Of a stretch of 64,000 bases of DNA, positions 53,383 to 61,747 are shown in pieces. This stretch comes from JAUZRW01 sp965230145 (GTDB lineage Bacteria > Chloroflexota > Anaerolineae > Aggregatilineales > Phototrophicaceae), in contig CBDDKI010000002.1 in NCBI GenBank assembly GCA_965230145.1, positions 3,224,001 through 3,288,000 of the forward strand, read 5' to 3'. A program made the translations under genes and the position numbers. Every line of letters begins with the position of its first letter. The stretch's first letter is position 1. Under the pieces are notes generated by a model. The model was not told the origin of the DNA, searched no databases, and saw only the letters and a list, made by a program, of their open reading frames with translations.

Positions 53383-54099
53383 ATGCAAGATAAACCACAG
53401 AATTTCTTACTCGATGTCATCAAAAGTCCGCAAAGCTACCGTAATATCGGCTACCTATTTACGACTTTTCCGCTGGGGTTGTTGTATTTCATCATGCTGG
53501 TTGTTGGCTCATCATTAGGGGTAGGATTAGCTGTAATTGGAGTCGGTATCTTCATATTGTGGGGTGTAGTCGGTGCGAGTGGCTATGTGGCGAACTTTGA
53601 ACGCTGGTTGAGCAACAAACTCCTCATGACAAATTTGCCGATGCGAATCGAACAACATTTTGACATCCCCAACAGCAACAACTGGCGCAGTCTGGGTTAT
53701 CTTGCCCTCAAATTTCCTCTCGGACTTATCACCTTCATCTTCACAACCTTCATGGTCGTTTTAACCTTCGGCATGATTATGATGCCTCTACGCATGGGTG
53801 GCATCGAAAATGTGACCGTCATCGGGCGTGAAATCGACACCGTATGGGAAGCCTTGCTATCGAGTGTGTTCGGACTGATTTTGCTCCCATTCACACTAAT
53901 CCTGCTAGGAAAAGTTGCCTTACTTTGGCGCAACCTCAACCTGAATTTATTACGTTTCCATGAAACAGGAGCGCAAAAGCAGAAATACATCTCACGCGCT
54001 GAATTAGAAGACGACATACTGACTCGCTTAGTAGATAAAGATTTGCAAGACAGCCATGCTATAGAAAAAAATGAACAGAAAATCTTCGATAGCGAATAA
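53383..54099 (+). CDS. Sensor-domain membrane protein (PF13796-like)
   Basis: 238 residues with two similar halves, each with helix pairs: RNIGYLFTTFPLGLLYFIMLVVGSSLGVG and RSLGYLALKFPLGLITFIFTTFMVVLTFG. This repeat is the mark of the 'putative sensor' domain found beside actinobacterial and chloroflexal kinases. No kinase is fused or adjacent here. A polar C-terminal tail (about 35 residues) would face the cytoplasm. Its function is unknown. Confidence 0.78.
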   Translation: MQDKPQNFLLDVIKSPQSYRNIGYLFTTFPLGLLYFIMLVVGSSLGVGLAVIGVGIFILWGVVGASGYVANFERWLSNKLLMTNLPMRIEQHFDIPNSNNWRSLGYLALKFPLGLITFIFTTFMVVLTFGMIMMPLRMGGIENVTVIGREIDTVWEALLSSVFGLILLPFTLILLGKVALLWRNLNLNLLRFHETGAQKQKYISRAELEDDILTRLVDKDLQDSHAIEKNEQKIFDSE

Positions 54100-54152
54100 A
54101 TAGACATTATGCCAAAATAGCTGGAAGAAAATAATTCTTTAAAGGCTAAATA

Positions 54153-55043
54153 ATGGAATTTTTACGCACTCCAGACGAGCAATTCACCGATTTACCCGAT
54201 TACAACTTCGACCCAAACTATATCGAAATCAACGGCGCGAGAATGCACTATATTGATACACTGGCAGGGAGCGAGACCTTGCTAATGTTACATGGCGAAC
54301 CCTCATGGAGCTTTCTCTATCGGCATATGATTAACGACCTCATGACCGATTATCGCTGTATTGCGCCTGATTTATTCGGCTTTGGACGTAGCGATAAACC
54401 CACCGAAATAGAAGACCACACCTTTAATTTTCACTACGACTCTCTGCAAGCCTTCATCCAAAAACTAGATTTAAAAGACATCACAATTATTGTCCAAGAT
54501 TGGGGTGGGATACTCGGTATTCCGCTAGCAATTGAACACGAAAACCGCATCAAGCGCATTGTCATCATGAATACAGGGCTTGCTACTGGGGATATTGATT
54601 TAGGCGAAGGATTTCTACAATGGCAAGCATTCGCTAGAAAAGTCGGAAAACGCCTAGAGTCTGGTACATTAATCGCCCGTAGCTCTCAAAAAGAACTCTC
54701 AGCAGATGTTATCGCCGCCTACAACGCCCCATTCCCCGAAAGACGCTATCGTGCAGGGGTTGCCGCCATGCCCTTAATTGTGCCATCCACCCCCGATATG
54801 CAAGGTGCTGATAAACACCGTGCTGCCCGTGAACGCCTCAAAACATGGGATAAACCAGCTTTGGTCTTATTCAGTGATAAAGACCCGATTACCAGTGCCG
54901 CCGCACCGCATTTCCGCAAACTCATTCCAACTGCACAAGATAATCCACCCGCAACAATAGAAGGCGTAGGTCATTTTCTACAAGAAGAAGCAGGTGAAGA
55001 AATCGCACAACATATTCGGGCATTTATCGAGCGCAGTAGCTAA
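54153..55043 (+). CDS. Haloalkane dehalogenase-like alpha/beta hydrolase
   Basis: 296 residues. HGEPSWSFLYRHM (47-59) and VQDWGGILG (114-122) show the nucleophile Asp116 next to Trp117, a halide-binding Trp of this family. FSDKDP supplies the second acid and GVGHFLQEE the catalytic His. Subfamily I haloalkane dehalogenases use this arrangement with the HGEP-type Glu. Epoxide hydrolases can look similar but have Asp-Trp in a different context. It hydrolyses carbon-halogen or related bonds; natural substrate unknown. Confidence 0.86.
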   Translation: MEFLRTPDEQFTDLPDYNFDPNYIEINGARMHYIDTLAGSETLLMLHGEPSWSFLYRHMINDLMTDYRCIAPDLFGFGRSDKPTEIEDHTFNFHYDSLQAFIQKLDLKDITIIVQDWGGILGIPLAIEHENRIKRIVIMNTGLATGDIDLGEGFLQWQAFARKVGKRLESGTLIARSSQKELSADVIAAYNAPFPERRYRAGVAAMPLIVPSTPDMQGADKHRAARERLKTWDKPALVLFSDKDPITSAAAPHFRKLIPTAQDNPPATIEGVGHFLQEEAGEEIAQHIRAFIERSS

Positions 55044-55174
55044 AAACCGAGCAAAATTCACAGTGATTCTCTAAAAACTACCGTTGGATAACTATTCAGT
55101 TTCACGATAAAAACCTTTACTATTAAATCAAGATGCTTTTTTAGAACACACACACAATTTATGATGAGGTTTTT

Positions 55175-56398
55175 ATGACAACCGCAACCGTAACAAAACC
55201 AAAATTTAAGTGGGATGACCCAATCCTGCTGGAGCAACAACTCGACGATGATGAGCGCATGATTCGGGATGTTGCTCGTAATTATTGCCAAGATAAACTA
55301 ATGCCTCGAGTCTTAGAAGGCAACCGTAACGAGACTTTTGACCGTGAAATCATGAACGAAATGGGTGCAATCGGTCTACTCGGAAGCACTATACCCGAAG
55401 AGTATGGTGGTGCAGAACTCAACTACGTCAGTTATGGTCTGATTGCCCGAGAAGTCGAGCGTGTTGATAGTGGCTACCGTAGCGCGATGAGTGTTCAGAG
55501 TTCACTGGTCATGTTCCCGATTTTTGAATATGGCACAGAAGCTCAACGCCAGAAATATTTACCCAAATTGGCATCAGGTGAATGGGTGGGGTGCTTTGGT
55601 CTGACTGAACCCAATCACGGTAGTGACCCAGGTAGTATGGAATCTCGTGCGACAAAAACAGAGGGTGGTTGGATTTTACACGGCACCAAAATGTGGATTA
55701 CCAACTCGCCGATTGCAGATGTATTCATCGTATGGGCAAAAGCCTATGGCGAAGGTGACAACAGCGAAGGCGCAGTTGATGGCGATATTCGCGGCTTCAT
55801 CCTTGATAAAGGCATGACAGGTTTAAGCGCACCAAAAATCGAAGGAAAATTCAGTCTACGAGCAAGCATCACAGGCGAAATTGTCATGGATGAGGTCTTT
55901 GTCCCTGATGAGAATCTCCTGCCAAATGTCAAAGGGCTAAAAGGTCCATTCGGTTGTTTGAACAAAGCACGCTATGGGATTTCTTGGGGTGCATTGGGCG
56001 CGGCTGAATTTTGCTGGCACGCGGCACGTCAATATACCTTAGACCGCACTCAATTTGGTCGTCCATTGGCGGCAACCCAACTAATTCAGCTTAAACTCGC
56101 CAATATGATGACCGAAATCGCACTCGGCTTACAAGGCGCATTGCAAGTGGGTCGTCTGATGGATGAAGGTAAAGTCACCCCTGAGATGATTTCACTGGTG
56201 AAGCGCAATTCCTGTGGCAAAGCACTTGATATTGCGCGTGTCTCGCGTGATATGCACGGAGGCAATGGCATCTCGGATGAATTTCACGTCATTCGCCATG
56301 TCATGAACCTTGAGGCGGTTAATACCTATGAAGGCACACACGATATTCACGCCCTCATTTTAGGTCGCGCCCAAACAGGTATTCAGGCATTTATGTAG
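55175..56398 (+). CDS. gcdH: Glutaryl-CoA dehydrogenase (acyl-CoA dehydrogenase family)
   Basis: 407 residues. The flavoenzyme fold has FKWDDPILLEQQLDDDERMIRDVARNYCQDKLMPRV at the start, GCFGLTEPNHGSDPGSM for FAD and the base Glu386 in NTYEGTHDIHALILGRAQTGIQAF. The last segment matches glutaryl-CoA dehydrogenase rather than short-chain enzymes. It oxidises and decarboxylates glutaryl-CoA to crotonyl-CoA in lysine and tryptophan breakdown. A repeat pair lies between its stop and its terminator. Confidence 0.9.
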   Translation: MTTATVTKPKFKWDDPILLEQQLDDDERMIRDVARNYCQDKLMPRVLEGNRNETFDREIMNEMGAIGLLGSTIPEEYGGAELNYVSYGLIAREVERVDSGYRSAMSVQSSLVMFPIFEYGTEAQRQKYLPKLASGEWVGCFGLTEPNHGSDPGSMESRATKTEGGWILHGTKMWITNSPIADVFIVWAKAYGEGDNSEGAVDGDIRGFILDKGMTGLSAPKIEGKFSLRASITGEIVMDEVFVPDENLLPNVKGLKGPFGCLNKARYGISWGALGAAEFCWHAARQYTLDRTQFGRPLAATQLIQLKLANMMTEIALGLQGALQVGRLMDEGKVTPEMISLVKRNSCGKALDIARVSRDMHGGNGISDEFHVIRHVMNLEAVNTYEGTHDIHALILGRAQTGIQAFM

Positions 56399-56403
56399 TA
56401 CAA

Positions 56404-56539
56404 GACCACAAAAGTTTTTATCATCATTTTAAGCGGTTGAGACAGGTCTCAACCCTACATAATTGCCTAAAAATTGAGGGTTAATGTAGGGATGGCATCC
56501 ATGCCATCCGCCAAAATAAACATAAGAATTAATGTGGTC
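56404..56539. repeat. Family A repeat pair (REPIN-like), full element
   Basis: 136 bp with terminal GACCACA/TGTGGTC inverted repeats (56404-56410 and 56533-56539). Reverse palindrome 56433-56459 (GGTTGAGAC type) and forward palindrome 56485-56512 (GGATGGCAT). It is the best-kept full copy. Confidence 0.85.
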
Positions 56540-56581
56540 ATGCAGTAGGTTTTGAGTGGCAATCATCGTTAGATTTAGTGG

Positions 56582-56607
56582 ACGACTGATAACCTCAGTC
56601 GTTTTTT
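56582..56607 (+). terminator. Strong intrinsic terminator after gcdH
   Basis: ACGACTGA (56582-56589), loop TAACC, TCAGTCGT (56595-56602), then a T-tract to 56607. Confidence 0.85.
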
Positions 56608-56681
56608 AATATTGGATGTAATTCGGATATTATTATCTTGATGTTATAGTTAAATGATTGCATTCATTTTGGAGAGAATTT

Positions 56682-57548
56682 ATGTTTGTGAAGAGATTTC
56701 TGATTAGGGTAAGTAAGAGCTTCCTAATCAGTGTTTTGTTTTATATTTTATTAAGGCAATTTTTAGATAGTCAGACAGCCTCTATCATTTTTATTCTAGG
56801 ATTTATTGTATTTTTGATCGGTTTATCACTTTTAGGATGGTTTCGCTCTGCACGTCGTAATCAAGTAAAGATATTGCCTCAAGCAGATGTTATTCCTGAA
56901 GAATTAAGAGATACCGATTCACTACTATCCTCACTTGGCTTTAAACACGTAAACACAGCACAACATACAAAAAGTGTTGCCTATATGTATTGGAATGACT
57001 CGCAGGATATTATAGTTGCAATTGGTAAAGGAAAAATAATAGGAGTGAGATTTAGCACATACTTTAATGATGGGTTTTACGTTTCTACTGATTATCCTGC
57101 TGGTGCAAAGAGTGAAACCAAGAAAATCTTACGGCATGTAGTTAAATCAAGTATTGAAGCAGCATTTGACTATCATCAGCAACAAGTTCAACAGCATATA
57201 TCCATTCATGGACAACCCAAACCATTAGCATCTATCCGAGAAATGATTGATTGGGAAGATGAAAACAAAATCCGTGTAGATTTGCACAAAACAAATGTAA
57301 AATTTTCACTTAAAGTCTTATCACGATATGTATTAGCTTGGGCAGTAACGCATATTATTTGGTATACGAGCATGGTGGTGCTTCAATTCGGGTATGGCTA
57401 TTTTGGATATACAGAATTGCCATCTTATCACGGATTAGTATCCAATTTAATTTACATAGGTGTGCTTATATTACTTGGAGCATGGGCATATAGACCAATG
57501 TATAAGCCCGAAACAGTTGAAGACCGCAAGAAGAAAGAATTTGCATAG
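56682..57548 (+). CDS. Hypothetical membrane protein
   Basis: About 288 residues from ATG 56682 (GGAGAG 8 nt upstream). Two N-terminal helices (about 15-32 and 36-52), a soluble domain of about 150 residues with LPQADVIPEELRDTDSLLSSLGFKHVNTAQHTKS and a beta-strand repeat, and two C-terminal helices (about 215-240 and 250-272). The gene is AT-rich compared with its surroundings and sits just upstream of a repeat next to the RAYT gene, so it may be a recent arrival. I recognise no family. Confidence 0.55.
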   Translation: MFVKRFLIRVSKSFLISVLFYILLRQFLDSQTASIIFILGFIVFLIGLSLLGWFRSARRNQVKILPQADVIPEELRDTDSLLSSLGFKHVNTAQHTKSVAYMYWNDSQDIIVAIGKGKIIGVRFSTYFNDGFYVSTDYPAGAKSETKKILRHVVKSSIEAAFDYHQQQVQQHISIHGQPKPLASIREMIDWEDENKIRVDLHKTNVKFSLKVLSRYVLAWAVTHIIWYTSMVVLQFGYGYFGYTELPSYHGLVSNLIYIGVLILLGAWAYRPMYKPETVEDRKKKEFA

Positions 57549-57603
57549 ATTTTCGGCGGATGATAGGGACGAAGTTTAGGAATATTATCGTATAAGCTTT
57601 TTG

Positions 57604-57631
57604 GGCGGATGGCATGGATGCCATCCCTACA
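57604..57631 (-). repeat. Family A palindrome upstream of the RAYT gene
   Basis: GGCGGATGGCATGGATGCCA plus TCCCTACA: stem GGATGGCAT, loop CC, on the minus strand, 28 nt before the RAYT start codon. Confidence 0.8.
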
Positions 57632-57658
57632 TTTTGTAGCTAATTTAGAGTTATCATC

Positions 57659-58183
57659 ATGACAAAATTGCCTCAGCGTAAATCTCCACGTTTGAAAGGA
57701 TACGATTATTCATCGGAGGGGATGTATTTCGTCACGATTTGTACCTATCAGCGCGATTTAATTTTCGGTGATGTTGTGGATGGTGAAATGGAACTTGATA
57801 AACTTGGTAAAATTGTGCAATGGCATTGGTTTGATTTACCTAGTCATTTTCCAAGTGTTGATTTAGATATGATGGTTGTTATGCCTAATCATATTCATGG
57901 AATTGTAGCGATTAATCACTATACAGACGTAAATGTAGGGATGCGATCTATCGCATCCGCCAAGTACAAACAAACTACATTAGGCACTATTATTGGCACA
58001 TTTAAATCAGCAGTTACTCGGAAGGCTAAAAAAGCTATTAATTTTACGGATAGAATCTGGCAATCTAGTTATCATGACCACATTATTCGCAAGGAAGAAA
58101 GTCTTAATCGTCTGAGACAGTACGTTTTGTCCAATCCTGCTAGGTGGGAAGAAGATAAATTTTATAAAGAAACGTATCTATAG
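57659..58183 (+). CDS. REP-associated tyrosine transposase (RAYT, Y1-type)
   Basis: 174 residues of the Y1 transposase superfamily, single-strand DNA endonuclease. SEGMYFVTICTYQRDLIFGDVVDGEMELDKLGKIV opens the domain. The metal-binding HUH pair is MPNHIHGI (about residues 77-84). The region FKSAVTRKAKK and the catalytic Tyr in IWQSSYHDHIIRKEESLNRLRQYV are as in RAYT/IS200-like proteins, followed by NPARWEEDKFY. A family A palindrome lies inside the gene at 57934-57961 and is read in frame as NVGMRSIASAK. The gene is probably the enzyme that mobilises the repeats around it. Confidence 0.9.
   Translation: MTKLPQRKSPRLKGYDYSSEGMYFVTICTYQRDLIFGDVVDGEMELDKLGKIVQWHWFDLPSHFPSVDLDMMVVMPNHIHGIVAINHYTDVNVGMRSIASAKYKQTTLGTIIGTFKSAVTRKAKKAINFTDRIWQSSYHDHIIRKEESLNRLRQYVLSNPARWEEDKFYKETYL
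57934..57961 (+). repeat. Family A palindrome inside the RAYT reading frame
   Basis: TGTAG, stem GGATGCGAT, loop CT, stem ATCGCATCC, GCC: a perfect 9-2-9 copy with a stem unlike its neighbours. Its 28 nt plus context keep the frame open and code for about nine residues in the loop between the HUH motif and the tyrosine helix. Confidence 0.8.
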
Positions 58184-58268
58184 AAAATTGTTATCAGTTG
58201 AAGTATTACAGATGTTTTTCGTCGCGGATGACATAATGGAACTTTCCGAATTAATCAGGTAATCTTTT

Positions 58269-58349
58269 GGCGGATGGCATGGATGCCATCCCTACATGAA
58301 TCCTAATTTTTTAGGTGTTGATGTAGGGTTGAGATCTATCTCAACCGTT
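58269..58349. repeat. Family A repeat pair downstream of the RAYT gene
   Basis: Reverse palindrome 58269-58296 (GGATGGCAT type) and forward palindrome 58322-58349 whose stem is GGTTGAGAT/ATCTCAACC: the GAGAC/GTCTC arms of other copies are both changed to GAGAT/ATCTC, a compensating pair. Confidence 0.8.
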
Positions 58350-58377
58350 TTGTTTCTTATCGAATTATTTTCTTAAA

Positions 58378-58435
58378 GAGCATGATGCTATCTCTACACT
58401 AATCTTAAATCGAGAGATCTATCTTGATCGCTTAA
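58378..58435. repeat. Degenerate family A pair
   Basis: AGCATGATGCTATCTCTACA and GAGAGATCTATCTTGATCGC are decayed versions of the two palindromes; spacing fits a former pair. Confidence 0.55.
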
Positions 58436-58440
58436 AAATC

Positions 58441-58959
58441 TCATCCAATCACACAACTCATCCAATGTTCTTCATATAACTTGCCATCGACTTTAAGTGC
58501 GTTGGGTTGCGTTCCCCAAATTGTGAAGCCAAATTTTTGATACAACTTAATGGCAGGAAGATTCTCGGTGATGACGGTCAAATTCACTTGTAGTAAACCG
58601 TCACACGACCGCGCATGACTTAATGTAGCTTCCATCAGTTGTTTAGAGATACCCTTACCACGTGCTTCTGGTTTCAGATAGACACCCCAAATATCGCCCA
58701 TGTGTTTGGTCTTCACGCGTGTACTCCGCACAAACCCCATCATACCGACCAATTCACCATCGACTTCCGCGCAGATAATCGCATTATCGCTCTCAGCAGT
58801 GGGTATACGCGAGGCGTAAGTTTGAGTTGTTTCTTGGGCGAGCGTTGTCTCATAATCTGACCCAAAGGCTTCTGGATTAGTCTTGAGGGCTTCTAAGCGC
58901 AAGGTAAATAAGGCTTCTGCATCTTCTGAAGTGACATGGCGAATAATCACATCATTCAT
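58441..58959 (-). CDS. GNAT family N-acetyltransferase
   Basis: 172 residues. Acetyl-CoA-binding motif A is GVYLKPEARGKGISKQLMEATLSHA and the C-terminal VNLTVITENLPAIKLYQKFGFTIWGTQP is motif B, as in RimI-type enzymes. The substrate amine is unknown. It starts 2 nt after the amidase stop codon, so the two are translated together. Confidence 0.88.
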   Translation of the reverse strand: MNDVIIRHVTSEDAEALFTLRLEALKTNPEAFGSDYETTLAQETTQTYASRIPTAESDNAIICAEVDGELVGMMGFVRSTRVKTKHMGDIWGVYLKPEARGKGISKQLMEATLSHARSCDGLLQVNLTVITENLPAIKLYQKFGFTIWGTQPNALKVDGKLYEEHWMSCVIG

Positions 58960-58961
58960 GT

Positions 58962-60341
58962 TTATCCCTCGGTAGATGTCGCTTCGCCTAGGGGTATGGG
59001 CGTGACACCAAGCTCAGGCTCAGGTGTAATACCACCTTCATCTGTTTCAAACGGAATTTCCCCATTGAGGAAGCATAAAATGCCATTTGTGATACCTTCA
59101 GCTAAGGTTTCTTGCTGATTAACCAGCAAATCTCTATCCCCACGCATAAAACCCAATTCAAGGATAGCAGCAGGGGTTAAGGGATGTATCTCGCGGAAAG
59201 TATGATAATCAGTCATATCTATTGTCAGTGAAAATCGGCGTTGAATACCGACTGCTGTACCATAATCGCGTGCAATACATTCCGCCAAAATATCGTCTAA
59301 ACCACCAGCAGGGCGTGCGGCGGCGCGTGCCACCAAATAGCCTGATACAAATTCGCCATAATCTTGGCAATCATTGGCATGGATAGAAACTAAGGCGGCA
59401 GCTTGATAGGCATTTAAACGCGGGTCAAATTCGTCCAGCAAATCAACGGAATACCCCCGTTCACGTAGACTCAGCACAACCAACTGCGCGACGGCAAAAT
59501 TGATTTCACGCTCAGTCAGACCATCATCGCAGACAGCGCCAGGGTCATTTTCAGGTCCACGATGCCCCGAGACGATACCGATGCGTCTTGCCCAATTTGG
59601 CGTTACCGCAAACGCCGTCGGTGTCATTGGTGCGGCAACTACAACACTGGTCGAATCCACAACTTGTAGACCCGTAACCACATTAGACGTGAAAAATTCA
59701 GGGTCAGTGAACCATGTGAAAATAGTCGATGCCAATACAGCTGCGATGACTGTAATGAGCGCAGTCCTTAAAAAGCCACCAATAATCCCCACGCGACGTT
59801 TCTGTTGCCGTTCTTGCCGTCGCCTGATACGACGAATGCGTTGGGCTTCCATTTTCGCCGCGAGTTCATCCTCACTGACAGTAACTTGAGGGGGCGCAGT
59901 ATAAACAGGCACACGTCCGCCAGCGAGTTTTGCGTCTTCGCTAGGGATGTCTTCTTCTGCTTCTTCTTCAAGTAGCTCGTATGCAGGTATATCAACACTA
60001 TCGGGTTCAGGTTCTTTATAAAGATTTTGAGGGCTGACATCAAAAGAAGAGGCTTCTGCATCAGGGAATAATTCATCTTCTGGGATATAACGTGTATCTT
60101 CTTCTTGTGCAGCGTCGGCTTCACTGTAATGCTCAAGCTCATCCTCAGAGACAAAATCACGAATGTCAGGGCTAAGCTGGAAATCTAAGTCATTAAAATC
60201 TGGCTTTGGATCAGGGTCTGGCGAGAAATCGTCTTCCATTTCTGCCCGACGCGCCGCCGCTTGGCGCATCATCTCTAAGAACATAGCCGACGGTGATGAT
60301 TCTGAGTTGTTGTCTGGTGGCAGGTTGTTATCCTTAGCCAT
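58962..60341 (-). CDS. N-acetylmuramoyl-L-alanine amidase, membrane-anchored, acidic N-terminus
   Basis: 459 residues. Residues 1-160 are very acidic and probably disordered in the cytoplasm (VSEDELAAKMEAQRIRRIRRRQ leads to the membrane). One helix is at about 190-215. The external Amidase_3 domain (about 250-445) has zinc ligands His in VSGHRGPE, Glu in LTEREINFAV, His in SIHANDC and Glu in AAILELGFM. It cleaves the amide link of peptidoglycan stem peptides. The long acidic intracellular region is unusual and may couple the enzyme to a cell-division or envelope partner. The GNAT gene overlaps its operon end. Confidence 0.88.
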   Translation of the reverse strand: MAKDNNLPPDNNSESSPSAMFLEMMRQAAARRAEMEDDFSPDPDPKPDFNDLDFQLSPDIRDFVSEDELEHYSEADAAQEEDTRYIPEDELFPDAEASSFDVSPQNLYKEPEPDSVDIPAYELLEEEAEEDIPSEDAKLAGGRVPVYTAPPQVTVSEDELAAKMEAQRIRRIRRRQERQQKRRVGIIGGFLRTALITVIAAVLASTIFTWFTDPEFFTSNVVTGLQVVDSTSVVVAAPMTPTAFAVTPNWARRIGIVSGHRGPENDPGAVCDDGLTEREINFAVAQLVVLSLRERGYSVDLLDEFDPRLNAYQAAALVSIHANDCQDYGEFVSGYLVARAAARPAGGLDDILAECIARDYGTAVGIQRRFSLTIDMTDYHTFREIHPLTPAAILELGFMRGDRDLLVNQQETLAEGITNGILCFLNGEIPFETDEGGITPEPELGVTPIPLGEATSTEG

Positions 60342-60491
60342 AGCCTAATGAATCCCTGTTGCTACTCTTTAATTTCGCTTCTATTCTAAGGGAGACTGCT
60401 CAAATTGCCTAGTTTCAGAGGATTACAAATTGATTTCGTTCCATAGCGTATGTATAGTCTCGAAAGTATTTAAATAAAGTTTGTGTTTTTG

Positions 60492-60571
60492 GGCGTTTGA
60501 GACAGGTCTCAATCCTACAGTAATGCCTAAAAATAGAGAGTTTGTGTAGGAATGGCATCCATATCATCCGC
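60492..60571. repeat. Family A repeat pair, diverged
   Basis: Reverse palindrome 60492-60519 with stem TTTGAGACAGG...TCTCAATCC and forward palindrome 60545-60571 with GAATGGCAT...ATATCATCC: both stems have one or two mismatches. Confidence 0.7.
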
Positions 60572-60646
60572 AAAAAGTGCGACAGGTCTTTTTATTTTCT
60601 TTTCAGTTTCTACAGTAGTACCATGTGAAATAGTGAGGATTATTTC

Positions 60647-61471
60647 ATGACTGCAAAATTTCATTCATTCCAAATTGGCAATATCGACTGCACTGTACTC
60701 CTTGATGGCGTTTCATCAATTAGCATTGAACGCTTTTTGAGACGTTTCCCTGATGCCTCAGAACAAAACTATCGCAAAGCCTTTACCAAAATTGGACAAT
60801 CCCTTGAGCAAGCTACAAGCGTCTTTAACATCCTTCTATTAAAAATGGATGATGAAGTTATTCTAGTCGATGCAGGTGAAGCAGGACAACCCTATGGGGG
60901 GGATTTGTTGGCGAGTATGGCGTTAGCGGAAATAGACCCACAGGATATTACGCTTGTGATCATCACACATTCACATGGTGACCATATTTTGGGCTTGGTT
61001 GATGATAATAATATGCCAGTTTTTCCGAATGCACGTTATGTCATGTCATCTGCTGAATTGGAATTTTGGCAAGAAAATATGGCGCAAGGTGCAAGTCAAC
61101 AACTCCCAATTTTATCTATGATGCGCCAGAATAATTTACGCCTAATTGAGTTGGATGAAGAAATCATGACAGGCATCACTGCGATTCCGTTGCAGGGTCA
61201 TACAGACGGTCAAATCGGTTTGCTAATTGAATCGCAAGGGGAGGCACTACTTCATCTAGCAGATTTGCTTCATAGTCCAATTCAATTTGCACATCCTGAA
61301 TGGTCAGTGAAATTTGATGCAGATGCCGAGCTAGCAAGACAAACACGCCAAGAGATGCTGACCTACGCCTCTGATGAGTCGCTGTTGACACTCTTTTATC
61401 ATCTCGATTTTCCGAGTTTAGGCTATGTCAAATCGACAGACAATGGCTTCACTTGGCATCCAGTAACCTGA
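60647..61471 (+). CDS. MBL-fold metallo-hydrolase
   Basis: 274 residues. The metal-binding core is VILVDAGEAG and THSHGDHILGLV, with His further on (QGHTDGQIG, HLADLLHSP) and His near the end. It may be a lactonase-type or quorum-quenching hydrolase by its length, or act on thioesters; this cannot be told. It starts after a repeat pair. A repeat-rich intergenic stretch follows. Confidence 0.85.
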   Translation: MTAKFHSFQIGNIDCTVLLDGVSSISIERFLRRFPDASEQNYRKAFTKIGQSLEQATSVFNILLLKMDDEVILVDAGEAGQPYGGDLLASMALAEIDPQDITLVIITHSHGDHILGLVDDNNMPVFPNARYVMSSAELEFWQENMAQGASQQLPILSMMRQNNLRLIELDEEIMTGITAIPLQGHTDGQIGLLIESQGEALLHLADLLHSPIQFAHPEWSVKFDADAELARQTRQEMLTYASDESLLTLFYHLDFPSLGYVKSTDNGFTWHPVT

Positions 61472-61579
61472 CAATTTTCTCTTACGAATTGTTACCATTT
61501 TAGTTAATAACCTTCGTATACAACCTTCACACAATCATCAATTTGTTCCTATATTCTAGGAACACTGTAGGATAATCGC

Positions 61580-61706
61580 CTCACAGCTACTTATTATTTT
61601 TACGAGATGGGTATCAATTCGCAGGGTTGATGCCTTCAAAATTTAAAAATGCTCCTGCGAACAACGTTTGAAATCACCCGTTTTGCCAAGCACGGGTGAT
61701 TTCGCC
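61580..61706 (+). ncRNA. Candidate small structured RNA with strong end hairpin
   Basis: No reading frame is seen. TTCGCAGG (61618-61625) pairs with CCTGCGAA (61654-61661). A 12 bp hairpin GAAATCACCCGT (61670-61681)/ACGGGTGATTTC (61692-61703) follows with a short CCTTT end. Upstream, TTGTTC (61543-61548) and TAGGAT (61568-61573) are possible promoter boxes. This 275-nt stretch between the MBL gene and the DUF3179 gene has no other explanation. Confidence 0.4.
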
Positions 61707-61747
61707 TTTAATGTGCCTGTTGAAGAATTAGGTATAGTTTCTATTGC

